64,000 bases of DNA, taken from positions 70,514,443 through 70,578,442 of the forward strand of contig CM038229.1 in assembly GCA_021442155.1 (NCBI GenBank). The letters run 5' to 3'. A model generated the notes under the pieces. It was not told where the DNA came from and made no database searches. It saw only the letters and a program-made list of their open reading frames with translations. The translations under genes were made by a program, and so were the position numbers. Shown here in pieces: positions 22,645-35,100 of this stretch. The DNA is from Cymbidium sinense (Eukaryota > Streptophyta > Magnoliopsida > Asparagales > Orchidaceae). Within the stretch, counting starts at the first letter, position 1, and the number at the start of each line of letters is the position of its first letter.

Positions 22645-24230
22645 TGTGAGAGCAAGCCCCTGTGGCACTCACTCATTATTACCGGTCGGGTTTGATTTGT
22701 TGTCCAAAGCAACCGATCACCCAGGTCATTTGTTGGAGGATGTGAGTCCCCGCTTTATTCCTAATTTGACCATTGCAAACCGACAGTGTTTATCGTTTGG
22801 TAGTCTTCTCCTTGTCGAACTACCTTTGTGTTGGCTTTGTTTAAGAAGATGTAAGTCCCAACGCTTTCTTCTTGAACTACCACCATACGACTAGGTCGAA
22901 GTTTCCAGGTTTAGGTGTAAGAGTCCCGGCATCCTATTCCTTCATATCAAACACAAAACACACATATCTATTTTGATGTGAGAGCAAGCCCTTGTGGCAC
23001 TCTAAGGTCGATGTGGTCATTTGTTGGAGGATGTGAGTCCACTTTCTTCCTAATTTGACCATTACAAATCGAGCCTTATCAGGTCTTCACCTGCCAAGAA
23101 CTACCTTGTGTTGGCATTATTTAAGAAGATGTGAGTCCCAACGCTTTCTTCTTGAACTAGCCACCATACTGACTAGGTCGAAGTTTCTCCAAGGTTTAGG
23201 TGTAAGAGTCCCGTGGCATCCTATTCCTTTATATCAAACACAAAACACATGTGGGAGCAAGCCCCATGTGACACTCACTCATGCCTAGTCGGGTTCGATT
23301 TGTTGTCCAAAGCAACCGATCACCCCAGTGGTCATTTGTTGGAGGATGTGAGTCCCCGCGCTTTCTTCCTAATTTGACCATTGCAAACTGACGAGCACCT
23401 TTTTAGTTTGGTAGGCTTCACTACCCTGCTAGTGAACTACCTTGTGTTGGCTTTATTTAAGAAGATGTGAGTCCCAACGCTTTCTTCTTGAACTAGCCAC
23501 CATAATCTAACTAGGTTGAGTTTTCCTGAGGTTTAGGTGTAAGAGTCCACAGTGGCATCATATTCCTTCATATCAAACACAAACATACATATCTTTCTTT
23601 CGTGCTACTTTGATGTGAGAGAAGCCTGACACTCTCACTTTATTTCTAGGTCGGTTTGATTTATTGCCCAAAGCAACCGATCACCCCAGCGGTCATTTTT
23701 TGGAGGATGTGAGTCCTCGTGCTTTCTTCATAATTTGACCATTGCAAACCAACGAGCGCCTTGTTAGTTTTGTAGTCTTCACTGCCTAGCCAGTAAGCTA
23801 CCTCATGGTTGATCCTATTTGAGAAGATGTGAGTCCCTGTGTTTTCTTCTTGAACTAATCATCATGACCCAACATTGAATATATTTGAGGTTTAGGGTAA
23901 GTACCAGAGGCTCCTTTCCTCTTGACTACATTTGAGTCGATATAAGCCCCAGTGGCATTCACTCAAGATGTCAGGTTGGATGACACAGCCAAAAGCACTA
24001 TCCCAACATGGGCCCAGGAGATGTAAGCCTACATGCTTTCTTTCTGACCGATTGCAAAACCGAATATGCACCATATGTTGGTTGATGTTCGCTATGTGGC
24101 GACTCACTGGGTACACCACTTGAAGATGTAAGTCTCTACGCTTTCTCCATGAGTTGGCCACCGAATACCTATGTGATATATGACTAGCCATGTCATTTTC
24201 TCCAAGGTGTTGAAGCCCTTTGCCCCTTCC
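22645..24230 (+). repeat. Five ~320-bp tandem units with GTGAGTCCC sub-repeats
   Basis: Units begin at about 22,645, 22,978, 23,250, 23,613 and 23,930 with GTGAGAGCAAGCCCCTGTGG or a variant. Each holds sub-repeats built on GGATGTGAGTCCCCGCGCTT, AGATGTGAGTCCCAACGCTT and AGGTGTAAGAGTCCC, about 90-110 bases apart, so the unit itself seems to have arisen from a shorter monomer. The last unit is the most diverged. It is richer in GC than the rest of the element interior and lies shortly before the 3' LTR. The ORFs in it (22,646-22,894; 23,055-23,288) repeat one another and are not taken as genes. Confidence 0.8.
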
Positions 24231-25036
24231 GCGGGCATTCTAATTGGATCACGCCCTTGAGACCCCATTTAGACACCGTTACTTTTGGATTAAAAGTCCC
24301 CTTTCCGGTAGCCATGGTTGGAGAATTTGTTCAAATGATGATTCTCCTTGGTTTAGTAAATCTGAGACAGGTCTAGACTGATATAATCTCCTTCTCAGTT
24401 TGATCCCTCGCAAACAAATTAAACAAACAAACAAAATATGTGCTTGTGGATTAGGAATTCAAGCCCCCAGTGGCCCCTTTCCCAAGCAGGTGTTGACCTA
24501 ACTTTTGGAGTGAACTCTTAACCTCCTCTTCTTAGACTTAAGACTCTTCTAGACACTAAGATTTCCTCATAAGACACATCTAGTAATTAGTGAACACAAC
24601 CCAAGCCTAGAGACTTAGAGTGTTAATCATAACATGCCTTGGGTTTAAGTTATCCCTATAAACCAATCTAGATACACTTTCTCAAATGCAAACTCAAACT
24701 CAACTTCAAACCATGATCCAAACTTAAATCCAAACCCTTAAGCCAATTTCTTGGTCTTAAGCAAAACTCTCATCCAAATCAAACCTAACTCAATTGATTT
24801 TCTCAAAACCAATCAATCCTTTAATCATCATTCCAAGTTCTACCTAAAATCACAATCAAAACCATCAAGTAAATCATTCAAAATCAAATGAAAATTAAAA
24901 TTAATTCATTAATCGATGCTAACAAATCATGAGATAATTTAACTCAACTTGTAATACCTAAAAATTAAAGTTGAAGTTTGCTCAAAAGATTATAACTTTA
25001 AAAATTATTAAATTAAATCAATTAATATTAATCAAA

Positions 25037-25138
<102 letters not shown>

Positions 25139-25914
25139 AATAATAACAAACAAAAAAAATTTTAATATTCGGATAATCCTTTTGAAATTTAAAATAAACT
25201 ATAAAAAAGAGAGAGAGAAATTAAACCAATTCTAAATATCAAATAAATTTTGGTCAATCAAAATAATTAATTTATTAAAATATGAATCTATATTATAATC
25301 AATAATTATTAATCATAATTAAAATTATCTTATGCATATAACTTATAAAATTTCATTCAATTATTTACTAAAGTCATTAAAATTATGTAAAAAAAAAATT
25401 TTAAATCATAATAATAAATACAAATCAACTTTCTCCAAGTTAAAAAAAATGAATAAAAAAAAGAAATGCAAAAAGAAATGAATGAAATTTTTTTTATTAA
25501 AATACCTACTCAACATGATCATGATAACACAAAATAAAGAAATGCAAAAAGAAATGAATGTATTTTTTTTTATTAAAATACCTACTCCACGTGATCATGA
25601 TAACACAAAATAAAGAAATGCAAAAAGAAAAAAATAAATAAAGGGAAAACGTGAGAGTGGTTGGGGAAGTAGATAAAACAAATCTATCATCTCTCTCTCT
25701 CTCTCTCTCTAGCAGAAACTCTCCCCCGTTTTTTTCATTCCTATGAACCGGACGGGAACACGACGCTGCATGCAAACCATGCCGATCTCCCTCTTCCTCC
25801 ATAAGTGAGAGTTTCTTTTCCCTCTCGAACTCCAAGAAATACCAGCCCTGCACATAAATGACGGACTTATACTCCAAACCGGCGATCACTTCACTTGCCG
25901 ATCTCCCTCGGATC

Positions 25915-25949
25915 TTCACCGCCGCCAAAAATCATCCCCGGTGAGGTAA
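25915..25949 (+). promoter_or_regulatory. LTR hairpin plus GAGGTAA, second copy
   Basis: TTCACCGCCG and CCCCGGTGA flank a short loop and are followed by GGTAAT, as at 13,674 and 34,782. Confidence 0.4.
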
Positions 25950-26109
25950 TTTTCACAAACCGAGGCCTTGTGATTTTACATTTTGTATTAAATTTTATTC
26001 TTAGAATTTCTTTAAAATCCAGACTTTTATTTTAAATCATCCCAAAAAATAATTTTTTCAATAATCTACAAAAAACATCCACGGACAAAGTGCTTAAACT
26101 TTATTTTTC

Positions 26110-26395
26110 CAAAATACCTCAAAACACCGCTCACCGCCGGACTATAGCCATCCCGCAGTCAGAATCGGACGGTTCATTGCCGACCGCCTCAGCGATGTGA
26201 TCGATCGCGGGTGTTCTGATCGGACGCTCCGATCTCCGAAGCCGGAGCGCATCCGCCGGAAATGATCCGACCGTCCATCGCATGGTTCGCGACTGGATGG
26301 CGAGATCGCATCATCGACCTCCGATCACACGATTTGATCTAGACCGTCTGACGATCGAACGGTCAGAGAAAGGCGGTGTCTTTTCCGCCAAACCG

Positions 26396-26438
<43 letters not shown>
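26110..26438. promoter_or_regulatory. CpG/GATC-rich block and TATA tract of the 3' LTR
   Basis: Same CG-rich island as 13,915-14,190, followed by a GTGTATATATATATA tract that has expanded into an AT microsatellite. Confidence 0.4.
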
Positions 26439-26444
<6 letters not shown>

Positions 26445-26527
26445 AATAATAATAATTTAAATCATCTGAAACTTCAAATATTCATAAAACATAAAATACT
26501 TAACCAAAAATTACAAATAAGAGCTCT

Positions 26528-26555
26528 TTGGATTCCTCTATCCGAGAGGAATCCA
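26528..26555. other. 11-bp stem hairpin conserved in the LTRs
   Basis: TTGGATTCCTC and GAGGAATCCAA form a perfect 11-bp stem with a six-base loop. The copies near 14,308 and, inverted, near 51,656 keep most of the stem. It lies about 100 bases downstream of the TATA-like tract, so it would be near the RNA 5' end if that tract is used. Confidence 0.5.
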
Positions 26556-27334
26556 ACAAATCCAAAATACTCAAAGTTTATTGAATATTATGAGCGTAAT
26601 TTAGGTTTTAGAGAAAACCATATTTCATTATTTAAGCCAAAAATATAAGTTAGATTAATTTGAGATTTTCAGATATTGAAACTAATGTCAAAATACACTT
26701 ACAATAAAAATGTCAAGTTAAAACAACGTTTGGATCGGGAGAAATTAAAATTTTAAATTCAGATTAATAAAATAAATTAAATAAAAATCCAGAAATTTAC
26801 AAAAATCTTCTAGATGACCTAAATCACTTCAATTGATATCTAGGTCTCTTAAAAAAAAGATTTGATCTTCTAAATCTTAAGAAACCCAAATAAACACTTA
26901 AGATTAGAGTTTAAACAATTAAAAAGTTAATTAAGATATAATCTAAAAATAACTCAAATATTAAATCAAAAATCAAAATTGAAAAGCATTCATTAAATCA
27001 TTAATAAAACTTTAAATCAGAAAAAAAATATCATCTTTAAAGGAGATTAAATTAAATATGATTAAATCTATTTAAGTTAATAAAATTCAATTGAATGATT
27101 AAATCTTAAATCAAACTCAAAATCCAACAAACTTAGAAAACTTTAATAATTTGATACTAATAATTAAACTAAATAAAATTAAAGCAAACTTAATTAACCT
27201 ATGATTAAATACATCCATTTGGAATGAGATAATTAAATAACCATTAAATATTTCAACCTAATAACTAAATTCAACATGTTAATGAAATCAAACAAACATA
27301 ATAAATCAAATCACATAAAACCCTAATCATAAAT

Positions 27335-28110
27335 AATCAAACTCAATTAGTCAAACATTTAATTAATGAAAATTTAATAAATTAATCCATCATCTTAATT
27401 AATCAAATTAATTTAAATAAGTTACATTAAAGCTAACTCTAAGATTAAGCTTAAATCAAACCCATAATTAAATTTAATAATCACACCCCGCGAATAAAAC
27501 TAATTAAGTTAAATCATATTAAACCTAAACTTGATCAAACATAATTAAGATGCAATAAAACATTAATCAAAACATAAATTAAACCTAAATTATTAAGTTG
27601 ATCATTAAAACAAACATTTAATTAATCTAATTACCCTTAATCAAACTTAATTAGAACATTTAATTAATGAAAAATGAATTAACCCATCATCTTAATTAAT
27701 CAAATTAATTTAAATAAGTCACATTAAAGCTAACTCTAAGATTAAGCTTAAATCAAGCCCATAATTAAATTTAATAATCACACCTAAATAAATTAATTAA
27801 TTAAATTAATCATATGAAACCTAAACTTAATAAAACATAATTAAGATGCAATTAAACACTAATCAAAACTTAAATTAAACCTAAATCATTAAGTCATTAA
27901 TCTCTAATCAAGCAAACCTTTAATTAATCTAATAATTTCAATTGACCCTTAATCAAACTTAATTAATCAAACATCTAATTAATGCAAACTTAATAAATTA
28001 ATCCATTATCTTAATAAACCAAATTTAACTTTATAAATTAGATTAAAGTTAATTCAAATTAAATACTTAATTAATCTACTAATTAATTTAATCATACTTA
28101 CTAAATAAAT
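27335..28110 (+). repeat. ~310-bp internal tandem duplication in the 3' LTR
   Basis: A segment starting ATCAAACTCAATTAGTCAAACA and including CCATCATCTTAATTAATCAA and AAGCTAACTC occurs at about 27,340, 27,645 and, more diverged, 27,955. The 5' LTR has this segment once (15,100-15,250), so the extra copies arose in this LTR. Confidence 0.65.
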
Positions 28111-28449
28111 TAATTAAATAAATTACATTAATCATATTAAACTTAAGCTTAATCAAACATAAAAATGCAATTAAATGATAATCAAACCCTAATTTAAACT
28201 TCAATCATTAATTCATCAATTACATCATTAACTCAAATAAACATGAAATCAAATTAAGAGTTAAACAAATCTTTATTTAATTTAATCATACCTCTTAAAC
28301 AAACTAATTAAGTTAATCAAATTAATTATATTAAACTTAATTAATCAAAATGAAATTAAATATTAATCAAAACATAAAACTAAACCATTAAGTCATTAAT
28401 TACATCATTTGTCTAAACAAATATGAAACCAAATTAAAAAATTAAAACA

Positions 28450-28549
28450 NNNNNNNNNNNNNNNNNNNNNNNNNNNNNNNNNNNNNNNNNNNNNNNNNNN
28501 NNNNNNNNNNNNNNNNNNNNNNNNNNNNNNNNNNNNNNNNNNNNNNNNN
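28450..28549. other. Assembly gap (100 N)
   Basis: Exactly 100 unknown bases. It separates the broken 3' LTR of element 1 from the LINE fragment, so the true junction and distance are unknown. Confidence 0.99.
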
Positions 28550-28551
28550 AG

Positions 28552-28825
28552 AACAACTAGATTGAAAAGGAAAGAGATTGAATTTCTTCAGAGAGAAGGG
28601 GTTAAGCAAGAGCTCAGAATTGACCTTTGTTTCAAGAAGACACAGAATATCTATACAATATTCTTGGATTAACCGCTTACAGTCCCGTATCCGGCCCTCA
28701 GCAGAAAGCCCGCGTACGTTCCAGCTACCTAAGACCGAAAAATCATTGAGAAGATGAAGAGGAGGGCTTTTTGCCCTTTTTCTGCTTTCCTTTATTGGTA
28801 GAAGGGGTAGTATTCTTTTCCCCAT
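28552..28825 (-). pseudogene. LINE endonuclease (EEP) N-terminus, cut by the gap
   Basis: The frame contains LGSWNVRGLSAEGRIRDCK and DILCLLETKV, the first two conserved blocks of the apurinic-type endonuclease of L1 elements (asparagine of SWNVRGL and glutamate of LLETK). It then runs into the Ns. Nothing shows whether the rest exists. Confidence 0.8.
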
Positions 28826-29149
28826 TGGGTGGAGCCTTCCATGGAGTGTTTGGAGTTTTACCTCGCAATTTTAATAGCAGATGGTTAGGAGGGTGGCAGA
28901 TCTAGTTAAGACACCTGAAGCCAAATACTCAATTTATTGTTCCAATGATTGGTCATTATCTATGAACTCCTCATTTGCATCAAGTTCGTGACATCCTCAA
29001 TATGGGGAGAAGGGATTGTTGATTAAGATTGGTGGATGTTATGGCGAGAGTTTTGGGGTTGGCAAGACTTGGGTTCTTTAATGGAGGGATACACCATCAG
29101 ATTGAGAGGTTTTCTTAAGACCTCGAGCACTACCTCTCAGTTGGGAGAG

Positions 29150-29728
29150 CTATATTTTGCTCTCACGGGAGCTACACGGTTTTGAGGGCATTTGTTCTCG
29201 CATGAGAGAAGGGACACTTAGTACAACAAAGGTTTCCAATCGTATATGATGATCAAACTTCATGCCGCTTGGGTTTATGGGGATTGAAGCTGGAAGAATA
29301 GAAGATGTATTTATTTGCACGCATATTCTTGCAAATGTAATACGAGCTTTAGATGCTGTAAGGTTGTCCACTGCCAATGGTATACCAATCTGACTAGCCA
29401 CCTTTGAGAATCCTTTTTCATTCCAGCAACATAAAGGAAAATTAGGAAGCTTGATCCAGAGAGGAATCTCAAAAATTTATTCTTTAGAGGGTCTAAAATT
29501 CCATTTCCATTGCTGAAAAATGAATGGCCTGCCATTGAGGAAGCACGGACCGTTATCCCACACGATATTATAGTTTTCCTTACAGGAGAATTTGAAGAGA
29601 AAGAAGTCCCCTTCCAAGGTTAGCAACTCCATATTCCCTTTGAATTTCCCTTTTTTGTTTACTGCAGCAAGCAGTGAACCATAGAACGACCTTTTCCTAT
29701 CGCATGCCCTACTAAAGACATATCCCAC
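29150..29728 (-). pseudogene. LINE ORF1 with DUF4283 domain, frameshifted
   Basis: In sequence on the minus strand: a YVFSRACDRKRSFYGSL stretch, LEGDFFLFKFSC, DNGPCFLNGRPFIFQQW, then an LPNFPL-type segment (in another frame), SQIGIPLAVDNLTAS and KARITFARICVQI. This order of an FxF core, a glycine-rich G-R-P-W turn and a final ARVCVEI-like strand is that of DUF4283, an RNA-binding ORF1 domain common in plant LINEs. At least two frame changes are needed near 29,500 and 29,400. Confidence 0.75.
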
Positions 29729-30100
29729 TCTTTCGCCCTTAGATAAATCCTCTTGAGAAACTCACTTGAGAAGAGGAGGAATAAAGGATAGAGATAAAGA
29801 TTTGCTCTTGTCATTCGAGCAATAAGGAGCTCCTTGAGAAGGCTGAGTCAATCGATCTCTTACCAAGGAGAGGGGTTTGAAGAGGAAGAGTTCAAAGGGG
29901 AAGGTTTGATTAAAGTGTCTCCAGAAGCCATAATGAACAAGCGTTCTGAGGACCGACCTCAGCAAGAAGCGGGAGTTGACAAGGGATCTAACTAGTGGAG
30001 AAAAGGAAAAAAGTGGAAAGATGGATTGGCAGAAAGGAGAACTTACCTTGAAGGAACCCTACAGTCGCCATCTCATTAGCTTGGTCTCAGAGGGTTCTGT

Positions 30101-30625
30101 TCAATTAAAGATTCTCTCATCCCATACATCAATATTTACTCTTTATTATTTATGATTTTAGATTTAGTAATATATCTTTCAAATATTTGAGTATTCATGT
30201 TTATATAAAAAACTTAGGATCAATGATTATCAACTCATTTTAGCATATGAATTGTTCGATGGAAATAATTTTTCTTTTAGTGAAAGATTTTAATTAAGTA
30301 ATTTCTTCGTAAATAATCTTCTCTTCTTTTAGCTTAGAGCAACAACTATTCTTAAAGATTCCCTTAAAATCATAAACAGTCATATAAATAAATATTTATT
30401 CAATAATGAGAATGAATGAAAGCTCTAAATCTTCACGTAGAACCTCGCTACTTAAATCATATTTCTTGAGTTAAAATTATTTGAGAATTTTACTATGAGA
30501 ATTCTCTTGTTAGCAAAAAGTAGAGCAATTCTTTTTCAAGCCTAATATATGCTACTCCCACTTCATTCAATCATTATTGGTGTTATCTCAAACCTTCCCC
30601 TACTCTCTAGCTTAATTAAATGCCA

Positions 30626-30662
<37 letters not shown>

Positions 30663-31406
30663 GGAGACACAATTCCTTTGGAAGGAATGGAAAGTCTTGC
30701 TTCTTTTGATGCAAAGAATTTATTTTAGTTTTTTCGAGAGCTGAATATGAAATGGGCTAATTTTCTTTATTTTTTTTATTTTTGTTTAAAGAAGACTATT
30801 GTGGAACTTTATCATCATGAATTAAGCATCCCTTCTCTTTATGTCTAAAGCAAGGTTGTTAAGAATTGTAATAATAACATCTTTATTAAATATTTTTTAT
30901 GTAACTTATATGTAACATCTCACCAAATTGGAAATTCTTCTTTATGCCTCTGTAAATTAGGTTCTTCAACATAAGAACTCTCATCATCATAAAAAAATGG
31001 TGCATAAATTTTATCACATCTCTATGGGACTTATCATGGCTATCATTTGAGAAAAGAAGAACAATAAAATACATAGCATCACTCCTATTGACACTTGTCA
31101 CACTTGATTTTAATTTGAGTAATATATATGATAAATAAAAAAAACTCTAAATAAAAATACTCGACAGACGATGAAATTGATGTTTTCATTCAATGCTAGA
31201 TAGTCATATGTATCACATACTTTCTTTGTGATGATTCTATGATGGTCACTATCCTTGCATATTAATTGACCTTGAGTTTTTAGTATTTCATATTGACCTT
31301 ACTAGTTTGATTGAGGTTGATTTATTACTATTATTAATTACTAATATATGCATTTATTTTGCTTATTTCTTAAGTTTAACACTATTATAAGTAGGTTGAA
31401 TGAAAT

Positions 31407-31488
<82 letters not shown>

Positions 31489-32123
31489 TGGTGTTTGGTG
31501 GGAGGGGGTGGATCTATAATTTCTCATTATTATTTTTAGGCTATTGTAATAATTTTAATTTTGCTGGATTTGGGTTATGATGAAACATGCTTAACCTTGA
31601 GATAGTTATCAGCTTATAAGTTCTATTCTCAAGTTATTATTGGATGGACTATGTGTACCATTAAATATATTATGAATCTAACCTCACCATTTTGAGTTTT
31701 CTCTTTCTTTATAAAAGTCTACAATTTTGAGAGTTTAGGATCTTCTTTTCTTGAACTATCTTTATATTATTACATTTTGAAGGATGGTTTGCTACTCTTT
31801 TTATTTTTTTCACCTTTGTATTTGCCTTTTTTTAAAATAGAATTGGACTTCACCTTCTCTCCCCCCCAACCAAAAAAAAAAAAACTTTTGAAAAGCTTTA
31901 AAAGGTTATTTAATTGTAGGAATTATAAGTATAATATAAATAAATTATTTTTGTGTCTAATAAAAATAAATTATATACAAAGCATTTGTAGAATGGATTT
32001 AAAATAACCTATAATTTTTTTATTTTTAACAAACTTAGAATTTACCCAAACCTAGTAAAATTTAGATAAAAAAGCATAACCCCCGATGTCTTCTTCCTCA
32101 CTCAAGATAACCACCTATGATAG
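30101..32123. other. AT-rich spacer, no gene recognised
   Basis: Holds an (ATT)n tract (about 30,627-30,662), an (AT)n tract (31,409-31,485) and short ORFs without conserved motifs. Confidence 0.5.
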
Positions 32124-35100
32124 TGTTGACCTCACTTTTGGAGTGAGCTCTGAACTTCCTCATCATAGATCTAGGACTCTTATAGATACTAAGAGTTCAT
32201 TAGTCTTAAGACACTTCTAGGATTAAGAGACTTAGAAAAGTTAGTCATAGAGATAGTGCCTTGGGATTTAGGAGAGACTTGCCTACCCTATAGCTCCCAA
32301 TCTTGCTTCCTTCTTTCAAACCAAACCTCAAATTCAAATTCAAATTCCAAAATCAAATTCAACTATCCAATGATTGAAATCCATCACCAAATTCAAACTC
32401 CAAATACCTTCCTAGTTTGATTTTATCTTATTGACTTAGCCTTAACCAAATCCAAATCAACCCTATTCCAATTGATTTTCTCAATTATCAAAATTTTAAA
32501 TCAAATTTAAATCATAATTCCAAATGATTGAAATCCATGATCAACTCCAAATTCCAAATCAAGACCTTCTAAGCCATATGGACCTACCTCCATAAACCTA
32601 ACCACTCCTTTAAACTAACTCAAACTTGGTTGATTTCTTTATAAATCAATCTCTTCATTTATATTCATAAATATAAATAAAAATCCAAATTCAAACCTTT
32701 CAAATCAAATCAAAATAAATTAAACCAAATCAAAACCCAAGTTAGCTCTTTTAACTTACCTCTAAGCTTAATCAAATTTGCTTCCAAATCACTCCAAACT
32801 CAAGTGATTTTCTCATGACTCATTTATATCTTCATTTATATTCACAAATATAAATGAAATATAAATTAAATGACCAAAACCAAACTCAAATCAAATCAAA
32901 TTCTCAATTTTAGCTTTTAGCAAACTTTTGAACTTGGCTAATGAAACCCAAATCAACTCAAAACTCATGGATTTCTTCATGATTCAATCATTCCTTCAAT
33001 CATGGATCCAAATATAAAAATAAACCATTATCAAACCAAAACTAAGTCAACAACCCAAGCAAGTTAACCCTTATGATTGAATTATCATATGAACCAAAAT
33101 CCATTTGGCTCCAAACCAATTACAATTAGATTTATATTTCAATCCTAAACTCATATGTGAGTTCAATCAAACTTGAATCAAGCCTTGATCAAGCCAATTG
33201 ATCCTTTTAGGCTCACTTGACCTAAAGTGACCTAAAGGACTTTTTTAAGCCAAGTTCTAATCTAACCCAAATTGGATTGAATTAAGCTCATCTAAATCTA
33301 AATCATCCATGAATTATCATGGGTGATCAACCACCTTGAATTGGGTCAAACCAAATCAAACCTAGCCTTTGACAAAGTCAACACTTAGCCCAAATAAAAT
33401 CCAAACTAGCCAAAATATACCATATGCAAAATTGATTGAAACCACTGACCAAAATCCATTCATAATCAATGATTGAACATGACCAAGTCATCAATTGAAC
33501 CAAACCAAGCCTAATTGGCCACCTGACCTAAGTTGACTCAAATTGTCCTATAAAGCCAAAATGAGTCAAATCATGATTTAATCCAAATTGATTGTAACCA
33601 ATAGCCCAAGTTTATTCCAAATCACTTGTTAAACTTGACCAAAGCCATGATTGAGCCCAAGTTGAATAATTGGTCAACTTGACCCAACCTAGCCCAAATG
33701 TAAATTGACCAAAATTTAAATTAATTCCAAATTAAATCAAGCCAATGTCTACTCATTTTAATCAACCAATTACTTGACTCAACACCTAACTAACTAACAT
33801 AATTGGTCAAATTGGTCAAATTGACGACCAATTTGACCCTTTTGAATCAAAATGAGTCAAATTCAAACCTAGCCAAACCAATCCAAACTAATTGAAGCAA
33901 AACATCTCAAGTCATCATATGAACCTAACTAAGCCTTAGTTTGACCCAATTTGACCAATTGGTCAACCCAACCCAACCCAGCTAAATGAACCCATTTTGA
34001 CCAAATGAATCTAAATCCCTCCAAAGCAACTTATGGGACCCTAAGGCTTAGTCATTCCCGACCCAAGCATGCCCTACTTCATTCCCAAATTAGCCTAAAA
34101 GCTAAGTGAGCCCCACCAAAGGAATCAACCATAGGATTTAAACCTTAAACCTAATGGATCAAAGCTATAGTCAACTTTCCCATCCCCATCTAAGCTCAAC
34201 ACTACATGGAACCTTCACTCCTAGCTAACCTACCAACCTAGGTCACCAAGGACTGGGAGGTGAGTTGACTCACCTCTAACCTAAACGAGCACCCATTGGA
34301 TCAAGCCCATGGGAACTTTGCACATTGGGTCCATGGCCTCCCCATCACTCCTCCCATCCCTTAGCTGACCACGATGGAGATAAGGGATCTGGTGAGCTGG
34401 TAAAAATGTGCAGCCATCAATGATGGAAAATTGAGGGTATGCCCCTTAATTCAAACAAAATTTCAAAAGAATCAATTCATGAGTCCCTAAGCCCATTCAA
34501 CTCCTCGAGAAATTCCAAGGATCCCAAGCCCTCTCCATTCACCATTCCTGCAAATAAAATGACACCCTTCCCTCAAGCAATACTCTCTATTAAACCAAAT
34601 CCCCTTGCACCCATCCTCATCCCAATCAAAGCCAACCAAACCACCCAAGCTCCCAGCGAGGTGTGAATTGAATGCTAGATCGGCTGGCGTGTGCGATGGA
34701 TTTCGAGCACCCTAGGCCAAATTGAGCTCGGACTTCTTCAATAGGCCTCCCTCAAACTAGTAAAGCTACCTCACGCTTGCATCACCGGACATTAGCTCCG
34801 GTGAGGTAATTCCTCAAAATTGTAGCTTTAGGCCTATGTGTGTTGGTCTTTTGTGAAAGAAATCTCCATGTCGAGGGATTTGTTGGATGTGATATGCTCC
34901 TTTAGATGGTATACATTTGATCCCAATCGAGCTCGTAAGATCGATCGAATGAGAAAGATGACGGTGCTCATCTTTCTACTCATGATAGATAGATCACAAG
35001 CCATCCATCTCATGTGATCGAGATGAATGATCAAATCACCTAGATCCTTCGATTTCTTTTAACCCACAATTAAATCATGTCCATCTTAGATAAGACAACC

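Larger units (their letters stand above)
28550..30100 (-). mobile_element. Plant L1-type LINE fragment (5' part)
   Basis: Read on the minus strand, ORF1 (DUF4283) lies upstream of the start of an endonuclease ORF, which is the order in plant L1 elements. The fragment begins near 30,100 and runs into the gap, so RT and the 3' end are missing from the window. Both ORFs are frameshifted. Confidence 0.75.

Noticed and set aside
24440..24490. Polypurine tract before the 3' LTR of element 1
   Set aside because: The sequence before TGTTGACC is C-rich (CCCCTTTCCC), not purine-rich on the coding strand.
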